Assembly (NCBI RefSeq): GCF_014645735.1
Contig: NZ_BMMH01000011.1
Coordinates: 170,922 to 234,921, forward strand
Length of the DNA stretch: 64,000 nucleotides
From: Nocardia jinanensis
GTDB taxonomy: Bacteria > Actinomycetota > Actinomycetes > Mycobacteriales > Mycobacteriaceae
Direction of reading: 5' to 3'
The notes beneath the pieces are model-generated. The model had not been told where the DNA came from, ran no database searches, and worked only from the letters and a program-made list of their open reading frames with translations. Made by a program: the position numbers and the translations under genes. This document shows positions 34,073 through 42,638 of the stretch, piece after piece; position 1 is the stretch's first letter; each line of letters begins with the position of its first letter.

Positions 34073-34348
34073 ATGGTTCTGACGAATCTCAGAGCGCTGG
34101 GGCAGGTGACGCTGGCGGCGCTGGTTCTCGGTGCCGGGCTACCGATGGTGTTCGCACTCGGGGTGCGGCTGTGGTCGGCCGCGGGGACGGCGGGGCCCGG
34201 CGGTTCGTTGCGGCGGCGTCCGGCCGCGCTGGTCGGTGCCTGCGCCTGCTTGGTCGCCGTGGTGGCCGTGGTGATCGCGGGGGTGCTCTTCGTCGCCAAG
34301 GCATTTCTCGCGCAGCGGCTCGGTATCCACCTGTTCGGGCAGGCTTGA
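34073..34348 (+). CDS. Small membrane protein of the pit operon
   Basis: The product has 91 residues with two transmembrane helices (about 7-31 and 52-75) joined by a basic loop RRRP. The C-terminus KAFLAQRLGIHLFGQA is amphipathic. It occupies the place of Rv0544c, a small membrane protein between pitA and DUF3349 in M. tuberculosis. Function unknown, possibly an accessory to the phosphate carrier. GATGGAGGC upstream (34055-34063) gives a usable ribosome binding site. Confidence 0.8.
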   Translation: MVLTNLRALGQVTLAALVLGAGLPMVFALGVRLWSAAGTAGPGGSLRRRPAALVGACACLVAVVAVVIAGVLFVAKAFLAQRLGIHLFGQA

Positions 34349-34349
34349 G

Positions 34350-34703
34350 ATGACCGCGGAGCACGGGGTGTCGCCGGAGCGGTCGGGTCTGCTGACCCGG
34401 GTTCTCGCGTGGCTGCGGGCCGGATATCCACAGGGGGTTCCCCAATCGGACTATGTGGCACTGTTCGCCGTCCTGCACCGGGACCTGACCGAGTACGAAG
34501 TCGTACAGGTAGCCGAGGAACTGGTCCGTGACCGTGATGATCAGGCGATCACGCACGCCGAGGTGGAAGTGGCGGTCAGCAGGTACGCCCGGGAACAGGC
34601 AGGTCCGGAGGATATCGCCCGGGTGGCGTCGCATCTGGCCGCGGGTGGCTGGCCGCTTGCCTCGCCGCTGGCCGAGATCGCCCGGCCCGACGAGGACCGA
34701 TGA
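34350..34703 (+). CDS. DUF3349 protein, first copy
   Basis: The 117-residue protein has the DUF3349 pattern: VLAWLRAGYPQGVPQSDYVALFAVL near residues 17-41, then LTEYEVVQVAEEL and a final YAREQAGPEDIARVASHLAAGGWPL. M. tuberculosis Rv0543c has the same domain. It starts one base after the stop of the small membrane protein and overlaps the next gene by four bases (ATGA). Function unknown. The pair looks like a tandem duplication that has diverged. Confidence 0.87.
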   Translation: MTAEHGVSPERSGLLTRVLAWLRAGYPQGVPQSDYVALFAVLHRDLTEYEVVQVAEELVRDRDDQAITHAEVEVAVSRYAREQAGPEDIARVASHLAAGGWPLASPLAEIARPDEDR

Positions 34704-34981
34704 TGCCGCATGTGCTGCGTGCGATCGTCGATTGGCTCCGGCGGGGTTATCCGGAGGGCGTCCCGGAATCCGATTACATTCCGCTGGTCGCGCTGCTGCG
34801 ACGAAGGCTGACCGACCAAGAGGTCCAGGAGATCGCCGCGGAAGTACTGCATTCGCCGGACCGCCCGATCGATCGCACCGATATCCAGGTGATGATCACC
34901 GAGGTCACCGACGAGATGCCCTCCGAGGTGGACCTGCAGCGGGTGCTGTCACATCTGGATCCACCCGGCTGGCCCCACTGA
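34700..34981 (+). CDS. DUF3349 protein, second copy
   Basis: The 93-residue paralogue contains IVDWLRRGYPEGVPESDYIPLVALLRRRLTDQEVQEIAAEVL and ends EVDLQRVLSHLDPPGWPH. It is clearly related to the preceding gene, with GYPxGVPxSDY identical. It is slightly shorter and lacks the first copy's N-terminal extension. It overlaps that gene by four bases. It is the last gene of the pit operon. Function unknown. Confidence 0.87.
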   Translation: MMPHVLRAIVDWLRRGYPEGVPESDYIPLVALLRRRLTDQEVQEIAAEVLHSPDRPIDRTDIQVMITEVTDEMPSEVDLQRVLSHLDPPGWPH

Positions 34982-35059
34982 ACCCCGACCGTACAGTCGA
35001 ATATGCAATTCTTGCTAACCCGCGTATCGCACGGTGCGAACGACCCCTAAGCTGGACGC

Positions 35060-36466
35060 ATGGCCAAGACTTATGTCGGCGCCCGGTTGCGGCAGCTGCG
35101 GACCGAACGCGGGCTCAGTCAGGTGGCGCTGGCGCAGCAACTGGAGATCTCGGCCAGCTATCTCAACCAGATCGAGCACGATGTCCGGCCGCTCACCGTC
35201 CCGGTTCTGCTGCGGATAAGCGAGGTCTTCGGGGTCGAGGCCACCTTCTTCTCACCGCAGGACGACACCCGGCTCATCGCCGAGCTACAGGAAGTGGTGA
35301 TGGACCAGGAACTGGGTATCGAGGCCGACGCCCGCGAGATCGCGGAGATGGTCTCGGCCCATCCGAGTATGGCCCGGGCCCTGGTCAATATGCACAACCG
35401 CTACCGCAACACCAGCGCCCAGCTGGCCGCGGCCACCGAGGACAGATTCGCGGACGGCTCCGGTAGCGCCACCATCAGCAAACCGCACGAGGAAGTGCGC
35501 GACTACTTCTATCAGCGGCAGAACTATATCCACGAACTCGACACCGCCGCAGAGGAACTGGCCAACCGGATCCGTTTGCACAACGGCGACGCGCACAGCG
35601 AGATCCCCAAGGTGCTGCGTACCCACGGTGTGCGGATCGTGGAACGTATCGATCTCGGTGGAGGCGTCCTGCACCGCTACGATCCGGATGATCAGGTGCT
35701 CGAGATCGCGCCGCATCTGTCCGGTGGGCAGCGTCTGTTCAAACTCGCCGCCGAACTGGCCTATTTCGAATGCGGGCAGCTGCTGGAGAAACTGGTGGAC
35801 GAGGGCAACTTCTCCGGTCCGGACGCACGCAAACTCGCAATGCTCGGTCTGGCCAACTATTTTGCCGCCGCCACCGTACTGCCCTACACCTACTTCCACG
35901 AGGTCGCCGAGGATTTCCGCTACGACATCGAACGGTTGTCGGCGTTCTTCGCGCAGAGCTACGAGACCATCTGCCACCGTCTCTCCACGCTGCAGCGGCC
36001 GGAACTACGCGGGGTGCCCTTCTCGTTCGTACGGGTCGACCGGGCCGGGAACATGTCGAAACGGCAGTCCGCCACCGGTTTTCATTTCTCCTCCAGCGGT
36101 GGCACCTGCCCGCTGTGGAATGTGTACGAGACCTTCGCCTACCCCGGCAAGATCATGACGCAGATCGCGCAGATGCCGGACGGCCGCAAGTATCTGTGGG
36201 TGGCGCGCACGGTGGAACGTCGGGCGACACGGTACGGACAGCCCAGTAAGACCTTCGCGATCGGGCTGGGCTGCGAGATCCGGCACGCGGCGCGGGTGGT
36301 GTACGCCGACGGGATCGATCTGCGCGAGGCCAACGCCACCCCCATCGGCGCGGGCTGCCGGGTATGCGACCGCACCAACTGCCCTCAGCGTGCGTTCCCG
36401 CCGCTCGGCAAAACCCTGGATATCAGCGAGCATCGGAGCTCGGTCTCACCGTATGTACTGAAATAA
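35060..36466 (+). CDS. ramB: RamB-like short-chain acyl-responsive regulator
   Basis: The 468-residue protein has an XRE HTH (VGARLRQLRTERGLSQVALAQQLEISASYLNQIEHD, about residues 5-40). A central IrrE-like region follows (LAAELAYFECGQLLEKL), then a C-terminal DUF2083-type domain with cysteines GAGCRVCDRTNCPQRAFPP. This is the RamB/ScfR architecture. RamB represses or activates acetate and glyoxylate genes, including isocitrate lyase, which lies 2.9 kb downstream. It is the counterpart of Rv0465c. GCTAAC near 35014 upstream could be an autoregulatory half-site. Confidence 0.92.
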   Translation: MAKTYVGARLRQLRTERGLSQVALAQQLEISASYLNQIEHDVRPLTVPVLLRISEVFGVEATFFSPQDDTRLIAELQEVVMDQELGIEADAREIAEMVSAHPSMARALVNMHNRYRNTSAQLAAATEDRFADGSGSATISKPHEEVRDYFYQRQNYIHELDTAAEELANRIRLHNGDAHSEIPKVLRTHGVRIVERIDLGGGVLHRYDPDDQVLEIAPHLSGGQRLFKLAAELAYFECGQLLEKLVDEGNFSGPDARKLAMLGLANYFAAATVLPYTYFHEVAEDFRYDIERLSAFFAQSYETICHRLSTLQRPELRGVPFSFVRVDRAGNMSKRQSATGFHFSSSGGTCPLWNVYETFAYPGKIMTQIAQMPDGRKYLWVARTVERRATRYGQPSKTFAIGLGCEIRHAARVVYADGIDLREANATPIGAGCRVCDRTNCPQRAFPPLGKTLDISEHRSSVSPYVLK

Positions 36467-36484
36467 GCCTCGCGACAGAGGCTT
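36465..36484. terminator. Bidirectional terminator after ramB
   Basis: AAGCCTC-GCGACA-GAGGCTT, a 7-bp stem starting at the ramB stop and just before the convergent kinase stop at 36489. It can end both transcripts. Confidence 0.65.
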
Positions 36485-36488
36485 CCGG

Positions 36489-37451
36489 TCAGTTCCCGGT
36501 CGATTGCCGTTCAGGGGTCTCCAGCTCGGAGACGAGCACGGTCGGCGCCAGATGACCGCGCAACCGCCGGTCTATTTCCCCGGCCACCGGAATGACCACC
36601 GACGCGGCCGAGGTCGCGACCGCGTCGACGAGGATCGCCGGCCAATCCGGAGTCTTCGTGGTGGCCAGGGCCGCGATCACGGCGGCGGCCACCGGATCAC
36701 CCGCGCCGGTCGGATTACCGGTGAGCGGTTCCGGTAGCCGGGCCTCCCAGGAACCGTCCGGGGTCACCGCGACCATGCCCAGCGGTCCCCGGGTCACGAT
36801 CACCGCGCCCACACCGCGATCCACCAGCGGCCGGGTTGCGGTGAGCAGTGCCTCCGGAGTCTCGGGACGGCAGTGGGTGAGCGATTCGAATTCGTCGAGA
36901 CCGGGCAGCAGCACGACCCCGGGGACTCGGGCGACCATCCGCAGTGCCGGTCCGTGCAGATCGCAGACTGTGGGCACCGCAGCATCCAGGGCCGCGTGAG
37001 CGATCCGGGCGGGTAGACCGGGATCGATACCGTCGGGTAGTGATCCCGCGATCACCAGACCCGAGATATGCGGCAGCATCCCCGATACCCGAACTTCGAG
37101 CTGCTCGGAGGCGTGCGGATTCGATATTCTCGCCCCGGGTTCCCGGAACGCGGTCGCGGTACCGGTATCGGATTCGCTGATCACCACGGTGCGCCGGACC
37201 CAGGGCAGCGCATGGACGAAATCCACCGGCATCTCGGCCTCGGCTGCCGCGGCGAAGGCGTGATCGGCGAACCCGGTGGCGCGGGCATAGCGGCCCAATT
37301 GATTGAGCACCCGGGTGACATTGATGCCCTTGCCGCCGAGACGCTGCTCCACCGAGCGAACCCGATGTGTCTGTCCGCGGGTGTAGTTCTCGACCCGGTA
37401 GGTCACATCGTAAGCGGGATTCATTGTCACGGTGAGGATCACGAGAACCAC
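36489..37451 (-). CDS. Hexose kinase, 1-phosphofructokinase (PfkB) family
   Basis: The 320-residue sugar kinase opens with ILTVTMNPAYDVTYRV and has PfkB motif 1 (RLGGKGINVTRVLNQLG, about 37-53). The C-terminal motif PTGAGDPVAAAVIAALA carries the catalytic Asp and anion hole. It would phosphorylate a sugar or sugar phosphate such as fructose-1-phosphate. No PTS genes are adjacent, so the substrate is open. GTG 37451 or GTG 37442 could be the start. It is convergent with ramB. Confidence 0.88.
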   Translation of the reverse strand: MVLVILTVTMNPAYDVTYRVENYTRGQTHRVRSVEQRLGGKGINVTRVLNQLGRYARATGFADHAFAAAAEAEMPVDFVHALPWVRRTVVISESDTGTATAFREPGARISNPHASEQLEVRVSGMLPHISGLVIAGSLPDGIDPGLPARIAHAALDAAVPTVCDLHGPALRMVARVPGVVLLPGLDEFESLTHCRPETPEALLTATRPLVDRGVGAVIVTRGPLGMVAVTPDGSWEARLPEPLTGNPTGAGDPVAAAVIAALATTKTPDWPAILVDAVATSAASVVIPVAGEIDRRLRGHLAPTVLVSELETPERQSTGN

Positions 37452-37548
37452 TGTCCACGAGAGTCGGCCCGGCGCAAGATCGAGGGGCGGGATTGCGAGG
37501 ATGATTTCGGTCGCCTCCGGTGCGACCCGGAACGACGGGATACTGGGC

Positions 37549-38538
37549 TCAGATCGCCGCCTCCGCCGGGAACGAGACCGTGATCCGGCCGAGCCGGCCG
37601 TTGCGCACGGCCACCAACTCCGCGATCACCGCCAGTGCCGTCTCGGTGGCCGTCGCCGCGCCGATATCCATTCCGGCAGGGGAGTGCAGGCGTGCCAGCT
37701 GCGTATCGTCGAACCCGCTCGCCCGCAGATCGTCGAGGCGGCGCGCGCTCGAGACCAGTGAACCGACCGCGCCGATATAACCGATCTCCGGCAGTCGTAG
37801 CGCGACGGTGAGCAGCGGGATCTCGAACTGCGGATCGTGGGAGGCCAGCACGATACCGGTGGAGGAATCGATCTCGCCCTCGGAGACCAGCATGTTCAGG
37901 TAGCGGTGTGGCCAATCGCAGACCACTTCGGCGCCGGGGAAGGATTCCGGCACCGCGAACGTGGGTCGTGGATCGCAGATGGCGACCCGGTAGCCGAGGA
38001 GCTGCGCTTGCGCCGACAACGCCGCGGCCACGGTATTGGCGCCGAACATCACCAGCAGCGGCGGCGGAGCGAACGAGGCGACGAAGATATCGGACTGCGG
38101 TAGCGAGACCAGTTCCGTCGCATGTCTTTTATCGGTGATCAGATGCTGGCCGATCATTCCCGGCTCCGGATTCCACACCACCGTGAAAACGGTGACCCGA
38201 CGGTGCTCGGCTATTTCGGCGGCAATGGTCGGGAATTCCGGGAAATGGCCGCGGGAGAACGGTTCGGTGAACACATCGATCACCGCGCCCTCGCCACCGG
38301 GTACGGGCAGCCGGTGCAGCGCGCGCTGACCGGTCCGGGCCGACTGCAGGGTGGACTCGTAGACGGTGTCCTCTATCCCGGTCGCCGCCATGGTCCCGTA
38401 GATCATTCCGTCGGGGTCCACCAGTATCGATGTCCCCACCGGAATATCCACCTGACCACCCGTGCGCACGATGGTGGCCAGCCCGCCCGTCCGGCCCGAA
38501 CGCCACACCTGCAGCAGGTCGTCGACGATGTCGCGCAT
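37549..38538 (-). CDS. XdhC/CoxI-family protein
   Basis: The 329-residue protein has an XdhC N-terminal region (GGLATIVRTGGQVDIPVGTSILVDPDG). The C-terminal Rossmann domain has LVMFGANTVAAALSAQAQLLGYRVAICDPRP and later GYIGAVGS. XdhC-type proteins insert or sulfurate the molybdenum cofactor of xanthine dehydrogenase-like enzymes. The usual CxxC/GxGxxA features are altered (FGANTV). No molybdoenzyme gene is in the window. ATG 38538 is favoured over 38556 because MRDIVDDLLQ is a typical start. Confidence 0.85.
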   Translation of the reverse strand: MRDIVDDLLQVWRSGRTGGLATIVRTGGQVDIPVGTSILVDPDGMIYGTMAATGIEDTVYESTLQSARTGQRALHRLPVPGGEGAVIDVFTEPFSRGHFPEFPTIAAEIAEHRRVTVFTVVWNPEPGMIGQHLITDKRHATELVSLPQSDIFVASFAPPPLLVMFGANTVAAALSAQAQLLGYRVAICDPRPTFAVPESFPGAEVVCDWPHRYLNMLVSEGEIDSSTGIVLASHDPQFEIPLLTVALRLPEIGYIGAVGSLVSSARRLDDLRASGFDDTQLARLHSPAGMDIGAATATETALAVIAELVAVRNGRLGRITVSFPAEAAI

Positions 38539-38867
38539 CAACAGCTCCGATCCCACCGTGCGACGGAGGGCAGGCGCTCACTATCGGCACCCGTCACCGA
38601 TGACCGCGCACGTGACGGCCACCCTAGCGCTGTTCTCTGTGAATTTGGCACGCCTGCGAAAATCTCGTCGGGCGAGAACATGAATGGTTGGCCAAGTGTT
38701 GTGTGGCGCCACGGTCCCGTTCTGCGCATATTGTGAAATTCTCGGGGTTCACCAGTGAGTTGTGCTCCCCGGCGGCGGGAAGAAGGATGAAAACCGGGTG
38801 GGGTCCACGAGACGCCGGCCGGGAGGTTCGCGAGGAGTCCGGGCCTGGCGCGAAGGTGGCGGGCGGG

Positions 38868-38945
38868 ACGGCCTCAACCCTTCGAGGTGGCTCGTAGAAC
38901 TCGACGCATGTGGTTGCCTCGCCGGTCGATGTCCCTCGGCGGTGA
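38868..38945 (+). repeat. Interspersed repeat family B, copy B2
   Basis: GACGGCCTCAACCCTTCGAG then GTGGCTCGTAGAACTCGACG and CATGTGGTTG match copy B4 at 58668 with few changes. The 21-bp inverted-repeat part seen in B4 is not recognisable upstream of this copy, so it is a partial element. Confidence 0.7.
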
Positions 38946-39045
38946 CTCGCGGCGGGACGTAGTTCACATCTGGGGTCGGGCGACTTCAGTTATGAACGTC
39001 CTCACAGGCTCGTGTCGCGGGGTGGTGGGTTCGGGCCGGGTTCAT

Positions 39046-39152
39046 ACTTTCGCTAACAGTACGGGCGTTACGCTAAAAGCCCATGTCAGGGCTACTGGTG
39101 AGTAGAATCGACGGCGGCTACGCGCTGGCAACTTTCACAGACTTAGCAAAGT
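39046..39152. promoter_or_regulatory. Candidate RamB-type sites upstream of aceA
   Basis: ACTTTCGCTAAC (39046-39057) on the plus strand and ACTTTGCTAA on the minus strand (39143-39152) resemble the CTTTGC-containing RamB motif known from corynebacteria. They lie 190-290 bp before aceA. RamB is encoded 2.9 kb upstream. The match is by eye against a remembered consensus. Confidence 0.45.
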
Positions 39153-39338
39153 GATGGCTGATCCTAGCTCAGATTCACAGAAGCAACAGGTAGACGGCAT
39201 TTTGATGGTGTGTCATGGTGTGGAAGTACACCCACCGGGCATTGCAAGCCTGCAAATCGTCGTTCCAGCAGTGCGACGCGGAAACGCTTCGTCGACGCGG
39301 ACCGGCGGACCGACCGAACAAGGAAGTGGAGTCGCAAG

Positions 39339-40628
39339 ATGTCGACCACCGGCACCCCGAAGACCGCCGAGGAAATCCAGCAGGATTGGGATACCAACCC
39401 GCGCTGGAAGGGCGTCACCCGCAACTACACCGCCGAGCAGGTTACGAAGCTGCAGGGCACCGTTGTCGAAGAGCAGACCCTCGCGCGTCGTGGCTCGGAG
39501 ATCCTCTGGGATCTGGTGAACAACGAGGATTACATCAATTCGCTGGGCGCCCTCACCGGCAATATGGCGGTGCAGCAGGTCCGCGCCGGCCTCAAGGCCA
39601 TCTACCTGTCGGGCTGGCAGGTCGCCGGTGACGCGAACCTCTCCGGTCACACCTACCCCGACCAGAGCCTCTACCCGGCCAACTCGGTGCCCGCCGTGGT
39701 CCGCCGCATCAACAACGCGCTGCTGCGCGCCGACGAGATCGCCAAGGTCGAAGGCGACACCTCGGTCGAGAACTGGCTGGCCCCGATCGTCGCCGACGCC
39801 GAAGCCGGCTTCGGTGGCGCGCTGAACGCCTACGAACTGCAGAAGGCCATGATCGCCGCCGGTGCCGCCGGTGTGCACTGGGAAGACCAGCTGGCCTCGG
39901 AGAAGAAGTGTGGCCACCTCGGTGGCAAGGTGCTCATCCCCACCCAGCAGCACATCCGCACCCTGACCTCCGCGCGTCTGGCCTCCGACGTCGCCGAGGT
40001 GCCCTCGGTGATCATCGCCCGCACCGACGCCGAAGCCGCCACCCTCATCACCTCCGATGTGGACGAGCGCGACCGTGAGTTCCTCGACGGCACTCGCACC
40101 GCCGAAGGCTTCTTCGGAGTGAAGAACGGCATCGAGCCCTGCATCGCCCGGGCCAAGGCCTACGCCCCGTACGCCGACCTCATCTGGATGGAGACCGGCG
40201 TGCCGGACCTCGAGGTCGCGCGCAAGTTCGCGGAATCCGTCCGCAGCGAATTCCCGGACCAGCTGCTGGCCTACAACTGCTCGCCGTCCTTCAACTGGAA
40301 GGCGCACCTGGACGACGCCACCATCGCGAAGTTCCAGCGGGAACTCGGCGCCATGGGCTTCAAGTTCCAGTTCATCACCCTGGCCGGCTTCCACTCGCTC
40401 AACTACGGCATGTTCGACCTGGCCTACGGCTACGCCCGTGAGGGTATGACCGCCTTCGTCGACCTGCAGGAGCGTGAGTTCAAGGCCGCCGCCGAGCGTG
40501 GCTTCACCGCCATCAAGCACCAGCGTGAGGTCGGCGCCGGCTACTTCGACACCATCGCCACCACCGTCGACCCCAACACCTCGACGGCGGCGCTGAAGGG
40601 CTCCACCGAAGAAGGACAGTTCCACTGA
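39339..40628 (+). CDS. aceA: Isocitrate lyase
   Basis: This glyoxylate-shunt enzyme (429 aa) splits isocitrate into glyoxylate and succinate, needed for growth on acetate and fatty acids. The catalytic loop KKCGHLGGK has Cys191, the same residue number as in M. tuberculosis Icl1. NWLAPIVADAEAGFGG and the C-terminal EEGQFH are also characteristic. ATG 39339 is used; the frame opens earlier but that part is not ICL-like. AAGGAAGTGGAG lies upstream. Codons are strongly optimised, suggesting high expression. Repeat B3 begins just after the stop. Confidence 0.98.
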   Translation: MSTTGTPKTAEEIQQDWDTNPRWKGVTRNYTAEQVTKLQGTVVEEQTLARRGSEILWDLVNNEDYINSLGALTGNMAVQQVRAGLKAIYLSGWQVAGDANLSGHTYPDQSLYPANSVPAVVRRINNALLRADEIAKVEGDTSVENWLAPIVADAEAGFGGALNAYELQKAMIAAGAAGVHWEDQLASEKKCGHLGGKVLIPTQQHIRTLTSARLASDVAEVPSVIIARTDAEAATLITSDVDERDREFLDGTRTAEGFFGVKNGIEPCIARAKAYAPYADLIWMETGVPDLEVARKFAESVRSEFPDQLLAYNCSPSFNWKAHLDDATIAKFQRELGAMGFKFQFITLAGFHSLNYGMFDLAYGYAREGMTAFVDLQEREFKAAAERGFTAIKHQREVGAGYFDTIATTVDPNTSTAALKGSTEEGQFH

Positions 40629-40633
40629 GTTGT

Positions 40634-40840
40634 CCGCGGCGCCCTCCGGCGCCGCGGGGTCGAGGCCCGTCTCGCCGTTCGGTACCGAGACTCGCGCTTC
40701 GCGCACGCGACGTGCGGCCGACCGTCCGGGGAATGCGACCGTAGCGCACCTTCGGCCGATGGCGAGACGGCCCCAACCTTTCGATGGCCTCGTAAGACTC
40801 GGCACCAGGTGGTGGTTGCGATGAGGATCGATGTGCTGCG
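40634..40840 (+). repeat. Interspersed repeat family B, copy B3
   Basis: Starting six bases after the aceA stop, GCGGCGCC-CTCC-GGCGCCGC is followed by GGGGTCGAGGCCCGTCTCGC. After a diverged middle come GGCGAGACGGCCCCAACC and TCGTAAGACTCGG. The order of parts equals copy B4 at 58562-58747, and GTCTCGCC/GGCGAGAC are again inverted. It probably acts as or replaced the aceA terminator. Confidence 0.7.
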
Positions 40841-41341
40841 ATCCGGATTCTGGTCGTTTTCGGATCCGGTGCGGGAATCGGGCCTGTCGGCCGACCGTGA
40901 AATGGTGCCGGAAGTACGGCCCCGGCTCGGGGTTTCCGCTCCGAGCCGGACTCGGGCCCACGGGTTCGAGTCCACCGGGACCGATCGTGGTATTCCACCC
41001 TGCGGTGGATACTCCGGACCCGCTACCTCGGTAGGGGTGTACCGCCCCCTCGCAACAGCCCGGCGAGGGGGCTTCGGTCCTTCTGTGGTCGAAAAGAAAC
41101 GACAGACGTCACCGACGCCTCCGGCCTACCCTTCTCCTGGCAAGCCGGTATTCACGGTCGGGGTCCACCCCGGTCCCGGCGCGAAGGAGCGCAGCGAGCG
41201 ATCGCGTGCGACATGCGCGTGCGGCAGGCCGTCCATAGATGGGCGACTATTGAGCACTCACAGTGCTGTGAACCTACGTAGGTTGATCAAGGCGCACGTC
41301 CGCGCGCATCTTCCCTCTACTCCGGATGGTCGGCCTCCGTG
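40841..41341. other. Spacer between repeats B3 and A2
   Basis: No supported gene; a 203-codon frame (40809-41420) crosses both repeats and is low-complexity. The spacer holds one strong hairpin (41044-41072) and, near 41175-41215, a fragment GCGCGAAGGAGCGCAGCGAG like the loop of repeat A. A GGTTCGAGTCC string at about 40962 is not part of a foldable tRNA. Confidence 0.5.
41044..41072 (+). terminator. Strong hairpin 0.4 kb after aceA
   Basis: GCCCCCTCGC, loop AACAGCCCG, GCGAGGGGGC is a perfect 10-bp stem followed by TTCGGTCCTTCT. It has the form of an intrinsic terminator, yet no gene ends directly before it, so it may close a long aceA 3' UTR or an unannotated RNA. Confidence 0.7.
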
Positions 41342-41432
41342 GTCGGGGCCCGCCCCGGTTCTGGAGCGACAGAGCGAAGGAGCGAAGCGACTGAGCGGCG
41401 GAGTGAAGAACCGGGGTTAATAGGGCCCCGAC
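41342..41432 (+). repeat. Interspersed hairpin repeat family A, copy A2
   Basis: This copy has arms GTCGGGGCCC and GGGCCCCGAC. Compared with A1 (GGCGGGG/CCCCGCC), the second base changed G to T and its partner C to A, keeping the pair. The inner arms and the loop words are as in A1. It lies 42 bp before the fadB2 start, with the small hairpin GGCGCCGGAGGCGACGCC and ATAAACAC in between. Confidence 0.85.
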
Positions 41433-41474
41433 CCAGCGGCGCCGGAGGCGACGCCATAAACACAGGAGCGAGAC

Positions 41475-42344
41475 GTGAGCGAAAAGATTCAGCGTGTCGG
41501 TATCATCGGTGCCGGCCAGATGGGCGCCGGTATCGCGGAGGTGTGTGCTCGAGCGCATGTCGATGTGCTGGTGTACGAGCAGACCCGGGATCTCGCCGCC
41601 GCCGGCCGGTCGCGGATCCTGCGGTCCCTGGACCGGGGCGTCAGTAGCGGCAAGATCACCGAACGCGAGCGGGAACAGGCCGCCTGGCGGCTGCGCTTCA
41701 CCTCCGACCTCGGCGATTTCGCCGATCGGCAGCTCGTGGTGGAAGCCGTGCTGGAAGACGAGAAGGTCAAGACCTCCATCTTCGCCGAACTCGACAAGGT
41801 GGTCACCGACCCCAGCGCGGTGCTGGCCTCCAACACCTCCTCGATCCCGATCATGAAGATCGCGGTGGCGACCAACAACCCCGAGCGGGTCGTCGGTATG
41901 CACTTCTTCAACCCGGTGCCGGTGCTGCCGCTCGTCGAATTGGTGACCACCCTCAAAACCAGCCCTCCCGTCACCGAGCGGGCCGAGAAGTTCGCCGCCG
42001 AAATCCTCGGCAAGGAGATTGTCCGCTCCTCGGACCGCTCCGGCTTCGTGGTCAATGCGCTACTGGTGCCTTACCTGCTGTCAGCGATCCGCATGGTCGA
42101 GTCCGGCTTCGCTACCAAAGAAGATGTCGACAAGGCGATGGTGCTCGGTTGCGCCCACCCGATGGGCCCGCTCGCACTCACCGACCTGGTCGGCCTCGAC
42201 ACGGTGAAATCGATCGCCGACTCGATGTACGGCGAATTCAAGGAGCCGCTGTACTCGGCGCCGCCGTTGCTCATGCGCATGGTCGAGGCGGGGCTGCTGG
42301 GTAAGAAATCGGGGGCGGGGTTCTACCAGTACAACAAGGCGTAG
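41475..42344 (+). CDS. fadB2: 3-hydroxybutyryl-CoA dehydrogenase
   Basis: The 289-residue NAD(P)-dependent enzyme oxidises 3-hydroxyacyl-CoA, or runs in reverse. The dinucleotide loop GIIGAGQMGAGIAE is at residues 9-22. The catalytic pair His143 and Glu155 lies in HFFNPVPVLPLVELV, and the C-terminal dimerisation part GLLGKKSGAGFYQY closes the protein. GTG 41475 follows AGGAG by six bases. It follows aceA as Rv0468 follows icl1 in M. tuberculosis. Repeat A2 forms most of its upstream leader. Confidence 0.95.
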   Translation: MSEKIQRVGIIGAGQMGAGIAEVCARAHVDVLVYEQTRDLAAAGRSRILRSLDRGVSSGKITEREREQAAWRLRFTSDLGDFADRQLVVEAVLEDEKVKTSIFAELDKVVTDPSAVLASNTSSIPIMKIAVATNNPERVVGMHFFNPVPVLPLVELVTTLKTSPPVTERAEKFAAEILGKEIVRSSDRSGFVVNALLVPYLLSAIRMVESGFATKEDVDKAMVLGCAHPMGPLALTDLVGLDTVKSIADSMYGEFKEPLYSAPPLLMRMVEAGLLGKKSGAGFYQYNKA

Positions 42345-42505
42345 GTCGGTCGATGGGGTCGCAGGCGTACGGATCCGGGGATACGGGCCGGGTGCCGCGG
42401 TTGCGTGGGGGGTGTGCGCAAGGGTCGCATGTAAACCCCTGCTCCGGGTAGCTCTCGTACGCCTGTCGCAGGACGTACCGTCTACCCAGACGGCCGGCAT
42501 CCATC

Positions 42506-42596
42506 GTCGGGGCCCGCCCCGGTTCTGGAGCGACGGAGCGAAGGAGCGCAGCGACTGAGCGCAGGAGTGAAGAACCGGGGTTAATAGGGCCCCGAC
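42506..42596 (+). repeat. Interspersed hairpin repeat family A, copy A3
   Basis: Arms GTCGGGGCCC and GGGCCCCGAC as in A2. The loop differs from A1 by a few bases (for example GACGGAGCGAAGG). The element ends 42 bp before the metE-like start, with the small hairpin GCGGCGCCGAAGGCGACGC and ATTAATACGGAGG following. Confidence 0.85.
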
Positions 42597-42638
42597 CCGC
42601 GGCGCCGAAGGCGACGCAAATTAATACGGAGGTCGGCA

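Larger units (their letters stand above)
38539..39338. other. 800-bp spacer before aceA
   Basis: No supported gene. It contains repeat B2 (38868-38945) and two candidate RamB sites (39046 and 39143). The stretch 39080-39330 is the probable aceA leader and promoter. Short ORFs have no ribosome binding sites. Confidence 0.55.

Noticed and set aside
39213..40961. 582-codon antisense frame across aceA
   Set aside because: It shadows a codon-optimised gene and runs into repeat B3. No family features.
40959..40982. tRNA-like T-loop GGTTCGAGTCC
   Set aside because: The bases beside the loop do not pair into a T stem, and no D or anticodon arm can be placed upstream.
40809..41420. 203-codon ORF between aceA and fadB2
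   Set aside because: It crosses repeats B3 and A2, has biased low-complexity sequence and no supported start.
42345..42638. Possible cobalamin riboswitch before the metE-like gene
   Set aside because: No B12-box-like word or multi-stem core is visible. The leader is mostly repeat A3.
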